From NCBI GenBank assembly GCA_958450325.1, contig OY288259.1, positions 27,274,734-27,338,733 on the forward strand: a stretch of 64,000 nt of DNA, in the 5' to 3' direction. Origin of the DNA: Agrostemma githago (taxonomy: Eukaryota; Streptophyta; Magnoliopsida; Caryophyllales; Caryophyllaceae). The notes under the pieces were generated by a model. That model was not told the DNA's origin and did no database searches. It was given only the letters and a program-made list of their open reading frames with translations. Every line of letters starts with the position of its first letter. The stretch's first letter is position 1. Made by a program: the position numbers and the translations under genes. Below are positions 43,685 through 56,135 of this stretch, one piece after another.

Positions 43685-45297
43685 TGATAAGTGTCATTTG
43701 TAGTGCCTATTTTGTAGTGTTTTGGTCCCGTTTTCCTTGTAGAATCGCTCCTTGGGAGCGGTTTAGGGGCTTTTAATGCTTCATTTAGTTCGTTTCAGGT
43801 TCCCGAGACCGATTTGGAAGAGTTGGAGCGATTCCGACTCTATACATACACATTTTGGAGCCAACGAAGCTAAGGAACGATGACTCGATGCCTTGGAATC
43901 GACCCCGAGACCTTGGGACCCAATCCCGACCCTCCGAGACCCGATCCCGAGTCCCGAGAATCGGTGAGAAGCCCATGAGAAGCAAGGAGGGACCAAAAAG
44001 ATCATAATGGAGGCCTACAAGCCTCATCCCGTTCGGGATAAGCTCATCCCGTTCGGGATGAAGGAGCAAAAAGAGAAGCTGCTGACCTGGGCCCATCCCG
44101 ATCGGGATGGAGGCGTCCCGACCGGGACCGACCTCGTCCCGACCGGGACCACCCCGTCTCGGCCGGGACGGGCCACTGCTACTCCGCTTTGTTTTCTTTT
44201 CTTCTCCCTTTCATTTGTAACCCTATATATACTCTTCCCTTGTTATCTTGGCTGAGGCACTTCATTAGACATAAAACCCTAGACTACTCTAGGTTAGATT
44301 AGATTAGATTAGTGTAGATTAGTCGGTAATTAGTAGTTAATCCTAGTTTAGTACTTGTATTAAGGGAATTATTCAAGATCCCTTCAAGATTGACAACCTT
44401 GGTGGTTTGTTTTGGGTTTTCTTCATTAATGCAAGTTTTGTTCTTTCTTCTTCACTAGTATGGTATACTCCTCTTCCTTTTCCTCTTAATCTTTATTTAT
44501 GTTATTCAAGTTTCAATCATTGATGGTAGTTAATAGTTTTCACTAGTTTGTTTATGTTTGTTTTGTTTCTTATGATGATTCCTCTTGTTAGTGTTAGTTC
44601 TAGATTAGACATGTTAGAGTAGTGTTCTTGCTAGGGTTAGTAAGGTGATTAGGGTGTTAATTGGGTGATTAAGGGTTTGTTAGAGATGTTGGTGGAAGAT
44701 TTGGATTTCCTCTTGTTTGATGCACATCACATGTTTGTTGAATTGCTTGAATGACTAAGTATGTACGAATGCTTGTTTTCTTGCCTTTCTTTCGTGGGTA
44801 TTAGTTTGTTGTGGGTTCGGTCCCCTCACTAAGTTGCGAGAGCCCGGTGAGGACGATCCCTAGGCCGGTCTAAGTAGCGAGAGCCCGGATTCGACCTAGG
44901 ACCATAGCGCGCTAGAACCCCGTTTGTGTTGTGTATCGACGAGATGGGTTTTAGGTGGAACCTCTAGGTGAGTCTAAGTTGCGAGAGCCCGGACCAACCT
45001 AGATTACCCTACTACCTTCTTCGCTCTAGTTTTCCCTTGACCATTCCGTTACCCCTTTGACCTCGGCCTAATCCTAGCCCGTTTTCCTTAGTTGTTCTTC
45101 TTAGTCTTAGTCTAGCCTTCTCCCTATCTATCATTCTCTAGTTTAGCTCGTTGACTTAGTCTCGTATTTGGACCGACCTAGTCTAGGCTATACATTACCG
45201 TCCCCGTGGATTCGACCCGACTTACCCTATCTACCCTAGTTAGGTTAGCCGGTTATATTATTGACGGTTGGGATTCCACGACAAATCCCTCCCATCA
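43685..45297 (+). repeat. 3' LTR of element 37490-45297
   Basis: 1613 bp from TGATAAGTGTC to CTCCCATCA, nearly identical to 37490-39083. It keeps an 18-bp segment near 43806-43823 missing in the 5' LTR. TATA box at about 44221-44234. Confidence 0.94.
44024..44170. repeat. CCCG-NN-CGGG palindrome cluster (U3)
   Basis: Same six units as 37812-37962. Confidence 0.88.
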
Positions 45298-45868
45298 CCA
45301 AGGCGAAAAGAAATAAAAGAAAGAAGAAAAAAAAAAAAGGCACAACAAATCAAAAACAAAATACAGAAGGAGAAAAATAAATGGCATAATAAATCAAAAG
45401 CAAAATACGAAAGAATAAAAATGCCAAGAAAATCATTTCACAAAAAAATCTTACCCCCTCAAAAATAAGCCTTTTACCGATTGTTATCGTGAAAAGCCTA
45501 CCAAAAGACCTAGTCCCTAGGAAAGATGATAGCGGTAATGGTCGGTATTCTCTCACTTTGCAACCATATCCACCTTTTTACTTGGACTAGTTGAGCTATT
45601 TTTGAGCATGGGACGACCCTCTTGGCTTGCTCCTAAAGGAGGCGGGGTTTCACGTACTTTACCTACATTGTTGACTAACTCCGTGGTTCATCGTTTTTCC
45701 ATCCCGCCTATCGTCCCGTAGTACGTTCTTAGAAGGTTAGGAGGACCTAGGTAAGATACCAACGTTTTTATTGATTTGTTGTCATCCTATTAGGATTTTG
45801 TCCATTTCGGTTTGTATTATTGGCTTGGGAACCTTGTCGCTTTGTTGAGGGAAGCGGTATTTGTTTCT
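45298..45868 (+). mobile_element. Athila-like 3' internal fragment, right piece
   Basis: It begins with the TSD copy CCAAG and continues the fragment cut at 37489. It matches 42840-43450 and stops within GGGAAGCGGTATTT, where Tat-2 sequence starts. Confidence 0.8.
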
Positions 45869-46552
45869 TCTTGGTATAGGACTCCAATGCCTCTTGGACA
45901 ACTAAGACCCGTCAGGCAAAAGTTGCTGTGGAGGTATAGGACGCCAATGTCTCTCGGATAACTAAGACCATGTTAGGCAAAAAATGTTGTTATTTATTTG
46001 TTTTAGTTAAGTGGCTTTTTGTTTTGCGGATTTGTCTTATTTTGTTCGGCTTTGCTTTTGCTTTGCTTTGGTTTGTTATGCATTTAGGATCAGTTCGGCG
46101 TTTGCTTTGATAGGCTTGGTTTGGTTTGTTTTATTACGTGGTCGAGTACAGCGCTCATGCTAAGTGTGGTTTTCATGTTTGTTTTGTTATCGTGCTTTAT
46201 CGGTAGCGATTAGTAATTTCTTCGTCATTGTTATTTTGCTTCTTTTAAGGGTGCGTGTTTTGTTTATATTGGATGTTAAGCCTCATTCGTTTCCGTCTTA
46301 GTCTGTGCTGGACTGTTCAGACGCGCGTATATCTGCGCCCTAGTCTTCAGGCGCCTAGCCCCCAGCGATTCAGGATTTGGGCGCGTCACTTGAGGTGGTC
46401 GGGTTTTTGTGGGTCGGGTTTGTATAAGTTGGCGAAGGTTGGGGCGATTCGTTCATTCGTCCCAAAAACCGAACGCGTCGCCTCTTTCGCCCCAATATCA
46501 CCTTTTCGATTTTTCTAGCCAAATTTCATCTCGATTTCCGCCCTACGTGAGA
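45869..46552. other. Tat-2 3' UTR remnant, promoter region of antisense gene 1
   Basis: 45876-45995 is two copies of a roughly 60-bp tandem unit (GGTATAGGACNCCAATGNCT), unrelated in sequence to the Tat-1 arrays. Then comes unassigned sequence, GGCGCCTAGCCCC boxes at 46347-46367, a TATA-like TTTGTATAAG at 46420-46429, and a 5' UTR. The Tat-2 3' LTR that should lie to the left is absent. Confidence 0.6.
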
Positions 46553-49496
46553 ATGTCGACTCCGGGTAAGGGCTCTTCGTTCGTTTATTGTCGGTTTTGC
46601 TTGATTTGGTTGATTCTGAGTTTGTTTTGTTGAAACCTTAGAAAATTGATTTGGGGGTTTTTAATTTACTAAGTTTCGATGCTTGTGCCTAATCCCATTG
46701 TTAAATTAGGGTCGATTAGAGCTTTTTAGGGTAGTTATAAGCTTGATAGGGGATTTCTAGGTACGACAATGGCTCCCTATAATGGTAAGTTCGAGATGCT
46801 AGGGTTAGGGACCGTTTTCCCGGATGTTCCCGCATTTGTTTTGCGTGCCTTACGACGGACCAAAAGGTGCCGTAACGATGCCGTATTTTCCCGAAACCAC
46901 TTCCATCGTGACCGGAATCAAAAATGGGTGTTAGCGGCCTTTTCAAAATTCTAATATCTTTGTCCGAAATTTTGACCCTATATTGACATGTTTAAGCTGC
47001 TTTACCCTGACTTGAGGCATGGGTTTTTAGTGTTTTGTTTGATTTTACAGCTAGAGGTGATACCGAGAATCCCGAGGGAGCTTCCACGATTGGTGCTAGT
47101 GGCGAGGCCACTTGGACGAGCTCACAGACTCCCTGCGGGATTTGCAGGAAACGACGGAGCATCTCATCTCAGCGTCGTGATCCGGAGGCCATAAATGAGG
47201 CCGATTTTGATAGGGTGAGGAAACGTAGACTTCCCGAGACAGTTGCTAGGAGGGATCATGTTCCGGCTCCCGTACCGGAGAATGAGAAGATTGGTTACGA
47301 GGATCCCAAGTGGGCTCGGGGCTGGGATGGTCACCAGTTGTTGTTTCGTCCTGACCTACACGTTTCTCACCGCATAGTGTAGGGTCTGGTGAGTGTCCTA
47401 TTCGTGTTTATTAGATATGTTTTGAATATTGGTTCGGGTTAGGTTTGGTTTGTTTTGTTTATACTTGTATTGCTTTGGTTTGCAGCCCCCGGGTCCGATG
47501 AGGACTTTCCCGTGCTTCACTACATGTCTCAAGATTTATTCTCGAAAGTTGACCCCCGCGGTGAAGGGAATTATTACGAGGACTGCTCTAGGTCCTGTGG
47601 TCGAGCAGTGGGTCCGGTTGGTGGGTTGCAAGACTAAGTGCGACATTATGGTGATTATACTGAAGGTGGATCGCTTCCAAGATACTACCTCGACCTTCCA
47701 TATGTCTTTTGCGGAGGTCGGGATGACCTTTCATGATTACCGGTTTACCCTGGGGTCCGGAGAGGATTAAGTGGGATGCCAAGGGCCCTAGGATAGATAG
47801 TGATGAGGTGCAGCGCCTCATCGGGGATTGTTTGGAGCGTGAGGCATATAGTGCGCCTCATGCTTTGGTGAGCTCGTACATCACCGATCACTTCGAGCGG
47901 GTCGCGGTGTTAGAGTTTCGAGTACCCAACACGCCGGGCAGGACGCCCGGTTGTGGTTGTGGTACTTCCTAGGATCGACCCACTTCTCGGATAAGGGCGA
48001 GAGGTTCACTACTAGGATTTTGCCTCTCCTAGCTTATATAACTCTGCTAGGACGTTTTGATTGGGTAACCGCGGCTTTTGCGGAGATGACTCACTGCTTG
48101 CAAGTCATGGTGAGGCCGTTGGAGGTGGAGTCGGCCTCAGCCTTTCCTATTGTGGGTCCAGGCCTTGTACTGGAGGTTAGTTACTATTTCCGCTTTTGCA
48201 TCTTAGGTTTTGCTTAATTTTGGCTTAGTTTTGCTGAAGGTGTTTTGAGATTTTGCAGTCTTGGATCTATTCCTACTTTCCTTGTTTGGCACCCAACACG
48301 GAGCGGGTTCATCCGACGAAATTCCCTGGGGGGATCGAGTGGAGGTTGCCTCAGCTTAAGAGTACAATCAGGCACTACCCGTCGGAGAACGTGCTGGTCA
48401 ACCGGCTACGTCTCGAGGATGTAAGTTTTTCTTTTATGCCCCGCTTTATTTGGCATTTATTGTGGGTTTAGGGTTGTTGAATTGCTAATTTCGTTGTGAA
48501 GTTTGTGGCCCGCCCTTGGGCCAATTATGAGGGCGTGCCTGGGTATGTGGCTGCGGAATTGAGGCCTGGAAGCTATAGGAGGATGCTTCTACCTGCATTG
48601 TTTCGCCCGGTTTGGTATCTGGGCGAGCGGTTGGTGCGTCAGTGTTTGTATGACGATTTCGGAGTGCCGGTAGATCCTCCTCGGACCATGTTTAGACCAC
48701 CGACCACCGCAGAGGTCCTCGAGGGTAGGGATGGAGAAGCAGGGGATGCGCTTCTGGTGCCCGGTGCCTCCTATCTATCTTATGTCAGCCAGCGGCTAGC
48801 TTGCCACCGCCTCGTGGTAAGGTTTTAATCTTCGGTTCTAAGGTTTGTTTCATGGTTCATTGTTTACTTGCCCCTGACCGACCGATTTGCTACTTTCTCA
48901 GCTGGCCGATCCGACTGATGTTATGCAGCCCCCAGAATTCCCTTTGATGTTGCTTAGGGTTGATGCGGTCGGGATAGCTTTCACTGAGCCTCTCCTCCTG
49001 TGTTCTGCTGAGGAGATGGATGGTGGGATAGAGTGGCGTGACCAGGTATACCGGGTAAGTTTTGGCTTTCGTCTTGGGTTTGGGTCCTAAGAGTTAGAAT
49101 TGGTTTGTCTAACTTTCATGGTTTCACCTTTCAGGTTTCATCAGCTTGCCATTAGCGGTTGTGGCAGGCCGCCAACCGCTCCCGGGCCTATGCCTCGAGG
49201 TTTCCCGTGACACTTCGGGACCTCGATCGGTGAGTATGTGTGCCTAGGATAGTTTTCTAGGTTATTTGTAAGTTTTCCTAAGGCTTGGGTGTATGTGCAG
49301 GATACTCAGGATATGGTGGGGCAACTAGAGACCCGGGTGACCGAGCTAGAGGCGCAGGTGGCTGAGGCACGACATCTCCTGCACTCTCGGGATGACGAGA
49401 TTGCTTACCTTAAGGAGCAGCTGGCTCGGTCTCTAGGCGAGACCTCCACGGAGGGTGAGGCTAGGCATCGGGTTGATCGAGAGAGAGGCAGAGGAC

Positions 49497-52400
49497 TGTA
49501 ATCCCCTAGAAATTCTAAAGCAATACAGTGGCAGAAACATTGTAGAAGTGGGATTATAACACACTGTAGCTATGTCTTGATTAAATAAAAATGGTAAGTC
49601 AATACATTAGCCATAAAATAAAAAGAGCAAATTAGAAATTACTACCTTCAAAGTTGCGTTTATTAAAATTTACTCCCTTTTAAGATTTTTTTTATTATTT
49701 AATAGCCAAAAAGATACAAAAGTTCAGAAATTGCTTGCATTGGTAAAATCCGGCCAATTCAGTAATAAGTTGACCAAATTGCCCCTCAGCGTACCACCAC
49801 CTCACTCAACCTCGTTTTCCCCTTCACTAAATCAAACAATACGACAATCAATTTTTGTCCAAAAAAAAACGACAATCAAACAATACGACCTTAGAAAAAA
49901 AATTATGGGATTTCAATAGGATATACGGGAGAGGGGTAGTTTGGGTATTAAAAGGCAAAAAAAGGGTAGAAAATCCAGTTTTGCCGGAGTACCATGTCGG
50001 AGTTTACAATTGCAAGCAAATTTTGAACTTTTGTTTCTTTTTGGCTGTTAAATAATAAAAAAATCTTAAAAGGGAGTAAACTTTAATAAACGTAACTTTG
50101 AAGGGAGTAATTTTTAATTTGCTCAAATAAAAATGGCTAAAAAACAAAAAAAAATCCATAAAAAAAAGGGTTTTAACAATCCATAATACAGTGATCTTAT
50201 TAAAAGAAGCAGGATCCATAACTGCTCGCTAGCCCACCCGAAAGGAAACACATATACCTACCATGTTAAAAACATAACAGCCACAATCAGTGGGGAGCAA
50301 CGTCAACGTTCTCCCAGCCGTATAACAGGATTTTAAAATTGTAATTACTATTATAGAAAAATAGTAAAACGGAAAACAGTAAAACATTATTCATAAAAAA
50401 ATAAGCTTTCAGTGAAAAACTTCACGTATCGAAACAATATAATAAAAATGAGTTTTCCGGAGAAAACGTATAACATTTGCCAACCTGCAACCAAATTATA
50501 TCGATAATAATAAAAATTGTCAAAATGACGTTATGGATAGGATTAATGTAGACGGCTAGACTTTCACTAGGAGAATACTCAAAACTAGCTTCGAGAACAT
50601 AGTTCAAACAAATCAAATTTCGATCTCTAACTAGGCTACTCAACCATAATAGGGCGGCGACTTATAAATGCGTGACCCTAGTTTAAGATAATATGCACAC
50701 CCTTCCCGAGCACCATAAATACTCAGCTCAACCCGACGGCGTATTACACTGCGAGACACGAGTTTAAGGTCAAAATGTACACACACTCCCGAACAGCATA
50801 TATGCTCGGTTCAACAACCAGTATGCCCCATAAAGACACACCGGCCTTATAGTTGATGGCAAAAACGTAATCCCAGAATATATTACTCTAACCTCACACT
50901 TGTCCTTATTCCATAACTCCAAAGCAAAGCCATTATCGATATATTTAAGAGATATAATCGTTATGAACAATAAGAGAACAAAAGAAGTAACCATCATATT
51001 CCAAAACAGAAAATTTTCTATTTTAGAAAACTTCCATTTTTAGAAACTTTACTAAAAATAGCATCATATCAAAATAGCGAAAATATTAGTTTATACTAAT
51101 ACAAAATTTTTAGTAAACGATATAGATTTATAAAACTAGTACTTTCGGCCTTAACGATAATAATTTCTAAAACGAGAACAATTGGGTTTATGAAATCATT
51201 AAAATATCATACAAGTGTTTATAAAATGATTAAAAATGTCTTAAACATTTTAATACTACTAATTAGGGTGGTTTCAAAATTCCCAAAACTAAAATTCCCT
51301 AATTATTATTAGTTTTGACAATACGAGCTTAAATAGGATTTTACGGCAAATGTCAAGATAAATCTTTTAATGTCTTTTAGTTAATTAAACCATTAAAAAA
51401 ATTTAGAATATGATAAGGGTTGATTTAACTCTTAATGTTTCAGATTTAAACATTTTCAAAATTGCTGGAGAAATAATTCATTTAGCTAAAAGAGAGCATT
51501 TTAACGATAAATTGCAATTTTGTCCAAAAATCAATACTATCATTTACAGGCTTTGATAAATAGTGTAAAAATTACGTAAATTAGTTAAAATATGTATTTG
51601 GACATTCTGTCTAGAAAAATAAATTTTTCAGAATCTTTAAACTCGGTTTTTAAAGGGTTTTCTCGTTAATCGTCTAATCTCGACAATAATGATTAATAAA
51701 AATAGTAATTACAAAATGATTTAAGTATTAATATTGAAAAATTATTATTAAACTTAAAAATCATGATTTTCCAGAATCTACAATTTTTCCAGATTTCTAA
51801 AATTCCAGATTTAACAAATTCATTTAAAACCGTCTTTTAAAACTCGTTTTCACAATTAACGATTCTCTTATTAAAACTGGCCGTTCCTAATATTTTATTA
51901 AAAAACTAAAATCATTAAAATACATTATTTTGCAAGAAACATCAAGAACTCATTTTCTCCAGATTTAAAACAAAAATAAGAAATCGGAAATTAAGACGAC
52001 AAACACAGTTTTAACGATAAACGATGATTTAAAGTGATTAACTAATTCACCCACTTAGAAATTCCGAAAAATTATGAACAAATTCAGAAAAATCTTTTTC
52101 ATCAGAAATATTATCTAAGTCAAATTTTAGATTAAAATAAAAATTTTAAGTGCTAGAACAAAAAATCGACTTTTAATCATTTTTTGTCCGTAAACGGTAA
52201 TAATTCAATAATCGATATCTAAAATATCAGAAAAATACTAAATTATCAAAAATTATCAAAACATCATTTTTACAGAATATATTCATATATTACAAGTTTA
52301 GGCCGAATATTACGATTTTACAAATTAATATGACGATTTAATCGTTAATCTCGTAAAGGCGATAAAAATACCGAAACATGCAAGTTTTTACGACTTCAAA

Positions 52401-53520
52401 TTTTTCCAGAATGTGAGACATACATATGCTGTCAAAAATAAAATTATAATTATATACATGCAATTACACAAATAAAATCATGCAATATCGAGTAACATCG
52501 ACGTTACCTTCAATCCAAATTCGAGTCTACGATAAATTCGTCGGCTTCGAGGTCGACCAAGAATCCTACATCACATGAAATACATGGTACAAAAATACCG
52601 TGAGAAAACCAAAAGAATCAAGGTAAATAACGATCGGAAATAACATCGATTATTACCTTAACGAAGGGAAAAGAAAGACGATAATTTAGATGGCGAAAAT
52701 AGGACGATCAAAGCTTGATTATGGATGAAAATGGCTACTGAAAATGGGCAGGAACACCAGCCGAAAACAAGGAGAAAGAAGAGGTTTTTTTTAAAAATAA
52801 AATTGATGTAAAAATGAATAAGAAAAATATGAAGGGATGGTGGATGAATGAAGCATTAAAATTGACAAAAACAATGTGAATATAGTCTTAAAATTGCAGC
52901 CAAAATGAATGAGATGGTAGCATCAAAAGTTTGTAATTTAATCATGTAAATCAATTAAAGAGAAACAAAATATATTTTTACTTAAAGTTTAAACATAAAG
53001 TGTTATGTACATAAAAGTTGTAATCAAAGGTGTGACTACATGGTGTCACGGTCCAAAAGGGTCTCTTTTTAGTTGTAGGTTTATAAAAATAAGGATCGTA
53101 AAATTTTTAAAAGCATTTCAAAGCAATTCGAGTAAACCTCGCGTTAGAAAATAATTATTTATGAAACTTCGTAATAAAATCATTAAAGGCTAAATTTTTG
53201 TAAATAAAAACATTTCTTAGTTGGAAATATTATATAAATGTGTTTCGACATTTTTAGGAAAAGAAATAATTTAAATCTGAGCTTAAAACGTTAATCGTAG
53301 AGAAATAGAATTTCTCGCGAATAAATAAATTGTTTACGATAAAAATCAAGTAAATATGTTTAAAATAAGTAAGATCTTTTAAAATAAAAATAAATATTAT
53401 TTGACTCAAAAATAAAAAAAAACTTGGAAAACTGATGAAACAGAATGCCGAAACGTGATAGAGTTATAATGTAGTCATAGCGGAAAGGATAAAAGCGCTA
53501 GGAAAATAGCGGGTGTTACA
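49497..53520. mobile_element. 4.0-kb A/T-rich insertion with TG...CA ends, probable solo LTR
   Basis: It interrupts the last exon of the PMD gene. The left end reads TGTAATCCCCTAG, the right end GGGTGTTACA (TGTAACACCCGCTA on the other strand), like long chromovirus LTRs. It has no coding ORF, no internal PBS next to a second LTR, and no clear TSD (AGGAC left, CAGGG right). Its A/T-rich composition contrasts with the host exon. A 500-bp MITE lies inside. An unknown TIR element is possible. Confidence 0.5.
49625..50124. mobile_element. Mutator-type MITE, 500 bp
   Basis: Near-perfect terminal inverted repeats of about 85 bp (outer GAGCAAATTA / TAATTTGCTC, with ACTCCCTTCAAAGTTACG inside). A 9-bp TSD AAATAAAAA flanks it at 49616-49624 and 50125-50133. 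Long TIRs with a 9-bp TSD fit MULE-derived MITEs. The spacer holds no real gene. Confidence 0.9.
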
Positions 53521-53711
53521 CAGGGGCTACGGGTCATGCTATGGGTGCTATCGAGGAGGTTGGAGGAGTCCTCGAGATGGTTACTTTTGACATGTTGTCG
53601 GGGATGTATGATGGTGGGTCTCCTACTTTTGATTTAGAGGATCTAGGCTTGTATGACAACATTTGTGAGGTTGTGATAGCCATTGGCGCGGCTTCTAGGG
53701 GTCCTCCCTAG

Positions 53712-54631
53712 TCTTATGAACTTGATTTGTTTATGGATTTGTATGTTTTGTATATTTTCTTGAGATTTTTAGTATTTGAATTAGTTGGATTAGTCTTGTG
53801 TTTTAGTTACGCGAATTGTCTTCCTAGATCGACAAGTAATCACTTTGCGTTCATTTATCTACGATTTAATCTTAGTTGGCATTGTATGGGAGTGCGAAAA
53901 TATTTCCTGTCGGATGTTTTGAAATGCGTTAGCTTGAGCCGGGAACCTGATCGAATAGTACGTCGATTAAAATGTTTTTGACTCGAGACGAGCAAGATGT
54001 AAAGTGACAACGTAATCTGACCGGGTGCATTAGGAAATGAGTGTAGTTGTTTCGTCATTCAGAATGAGGTCGAAATTAAAATTCAAGCAACCTTTGAAAA
54101 AAAGTTAGACCACTTTTTGCATACTCGTAGCATTGCCTTATTAGGCTACAGACGCGACTTGACAATAACCGTTAAAAGGTTACGACACGCCTAGGTGGGT
54201 AGCTTATCCCCCTAAAAGAAAAAAAGAAAAAAAAAACGTAGTGTGGTGTGTTCGACGGGAGAACTGGCGTTCCTGTAAACCTATTGGCGTCCGGAGAGGG
54301 TTTTAGTGACTTTGGGAGGTCGTTCCCGTCGTCCAATATGTCAGGTGGTAGTTATGGTGATAACACGGGATCGACGTCTCTATTTTTGGGTCGCTTGAGA
54401 GGTTATTTGCTTGGAGTTAGGCGCATAGACTAAGGCTATCGGATTCTGGGTCGCCTGGGCTCGGGCGCCTAGAGACTCGGGCGCCTGGGCCAGGGCGGTT
54501 CAAGTCCCGTTTATGGAAATTTTTGTTGTTTCCTAATTGTTGTGGGACTAGGGCTATATATACGGGTTGTGGGTGCTCGTTTTAGACATACTAGAATATC
54601 CATAGGGTCTAGAACATCTATATTTAGAGTC
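53712..54631 (+). promoter_or_regulatory. Spacer and promoter of antisense gene 2 (Tat-2)
   Basis: GC-rich boxes at 54450-54499 (TCGGGCGCCTAGAG, TCGGGCGCCTGGGCC) precede the TATA box TATATATAC at 54555-54563, 70-77 bp before the ATG at 54632. 53712-54240 is the 3' flank of gene 1 with no gene seen. A chance ORF at 54248-54433 corresponds to upstream sequence in Tat-1. Confidence 0.6.
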
Positions 54632-56135
54632 ATGTCAGGTTTCGGGAATCTCCTAACCGAGTGAGCGGGTTATTTTAAGAAATGCGACCCCGAGTTTTGT
54701 TCAAATGACGGCTTGTCAATGGTCGTTGCGCTAAGTCGAGTCAAGATACAAGATGACTTCTTATTGGCGTGCTTTAAGTTTTGTGACTCAGAAGGTCATG
54801 TTTTTGCTTTCCCCAGGGGTAAAATTTGTCCTCTTCCCGAGAAGCTAGACGCTATAGGTGGGTGGAATTCGGTTCGACCTTGTGTGCCTTCGGAAGATGA
54901 TGCATATGTAGAGCGAATTTGTCATTTTTTGGACCTTTCTTCATTGGAGGAGGCTAAGGTTTTCTTTGGGAGAGATGGCATCGACTTAGGGTTGCTCTTT
55001 AGGACACTCTCACAGGCTGGTTCCTATGATATTTTGGCTCTAGCATGCAGACGTGCTTCTAACATCGCGGTGGCTTGTTATTATATTTTCGAGGACGCGA
55101 GGGCGCGTGAGGGTTGGGGTAACCCTCGAGTTTTGGATGTGGGGATGGGAATTGAACATTGACGATCACCCTCTTTGCTTATTTTGGGTGAGCTTATTTT
55201 AGGTCTTGATGCTCGTGCCCGACTCCACAAGACATCTTGTTGGGGTTCCGGGATCATTTTACAAGTGTTTTTTTTTGGTGTCATGTTTCCTTGTTGCTTG
55301 GCTATTTTCGTTTTATTTGTGGTTGCTTTGGTTTAAAGGTGTGACGTTTTGTCGTGGTTTGTGCAGGTTTGGCTTCAGGAGCAGCTTGGTTTGGTCGACC
55401 CTCCCCGGGGCTTAAAAGGTTATAATTATAGGGGGTTCACGGGCCTGAAGACGGTGCAGGTGTGGAGTAAAGGTCACATCGAAAAGGAGTGGCTTTCCTA
55501 TTTGGCTAAAGGGCAGTTGGTCCTTAGGTGGTCTATCCCGTAGTGGAATATCAGTGGGCGTACCGGTTTTCCATTTTCGTCTTCGACCGAGGCTTTGTTA
55601 ATACTATCCATGAGGGATCCAGTTTATATTTACCCATGCATGTTGTCGAATCAAATGGGCGTTAAACCATCTACTTCGGCGGCTGCTAAGGGTATTTCTT
55701 GGTTAGACTCATGGACAGAGAATTCGCTTAAGGAGTTTAGGGTGTCCTGGGAACAAAGATTTTCGCGTCCCGTTGTTATTGAGAGCGTCCGACCGACCGA
55801 CACCGCTCCCGTCCACCGGAGGATTTGTGAGCACCTGTTAGGACAGAGCAAGTCAAAAGTTAGGAAGACAGCGCCGCTAGGGAACGAGGAGGTGACTAGA
55901 AGGACTGCCACTAAGTGCTTGACCAAGGACAGCGTTACCGATGTTAGCCGTCAGTTCAGCTGTACGGGCCAAGACTAATGGGACCCATATTGAAAATATG
56001 AGAGAAGAGGGAAAGTGGGATTGGCTGGGCTCGCCTCTGGCTAGGGCGGTGGAAACTTGTGTTCAAAGGATCGATGCTGAGGAACACAGGCAGGCACACC
56101 CGAATGGCAAGGGAAATAAAAAGTTGGACCGGTAG
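54632..56135 (+). pseudogene. Tat-2 antisense gene 2 (DUF7745-like, tentative)
   Basis: Starts MSGFGNLLTE at 54632, with a stop eight or nine codons later (TGA where Tat-1 has TGG). Then open through CSNDGLSMVVALSRV, CPLPEKLDAIGGW, LSSLEEAKVFFG and ALACRRASNIAVACYY to a stop at 55160. The intron ends at TTTGTGCAG, with exon 2 from 55367 (VWLQEQLGLVDPP, YRGFTGLKTVQVWSK), a stop near 55543, and a frame change near 55945. The C-terminal frame (DWLGSPLARAVET) ends at 56135. The pattern of conserved motifs matches 29433-27925. It is antisense to the Tat-2 pol just downstream. Function unknown. Confidence 0.6.

Larger units (their letters stand above)
37490..45297 (+). mobile_element. Complete non-autonomous Athila-like element with unknown ORF
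   Basis: LTRs at 37490-39083 and 43685-45297, PBS at 39087, leader hairpin at 39222, one intact ORF (39339-40685), a 3-kb 3' internal region, polypurine tract (43671-43684), TSD CCAAG. The 7.8-kb element encodes no recognisable capsid, zinc knuckle, protease, RT or integrase. LTR, PBS, hairpin and 3' region are shared with the gag-protease element at 8365-18088. It therefore looks like a member of a mobilised-in-trans family with a different protein. The LTRs differ by few substitutions and an indel of about 18 bp. It is nested in an older fragment of the same group. Confidence 0.93.
46553..53711 (+). pseudogene. Tat-2 antisense gene 1: plant mobile domain protein, 8 exons, interrupted
   Basis: Exons: 46553-46565, 47051-47388, 47486-48175, 48259-48420, 48502-48816, 48902-49054, 49135-49229, 49301-49496 plus 53521-53711. 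Borders are GT/AG and match Tat-1; exon lengths 162, 315 and 153 are identical in both copies. PMD motifs in exon 3: FRVPNTPG (altered), WLWYFLGSTHFSDKG and LGRFDWVTAAFAEMTHCL; exon 4 begins SWIYSYFPCLAP; exon 5 has FRPVWYLGERLVRQC. The last exon is a coiled coil ending EVVIAIGAASRGPP. Damage: TAG near 47380, a frame change near 47735, a stop in exon 7 and the 4-kb insertion. Promoter boxes lie at 46347-46429. Confidence 0.75.

Noticed and set aside
49497..53520. Helitron or MULE
   Set aside because: No TC...CTRR ends with 3' hairpin, no long inverted repeats at the outer ends and no 9-bp duplication for the whole unit.
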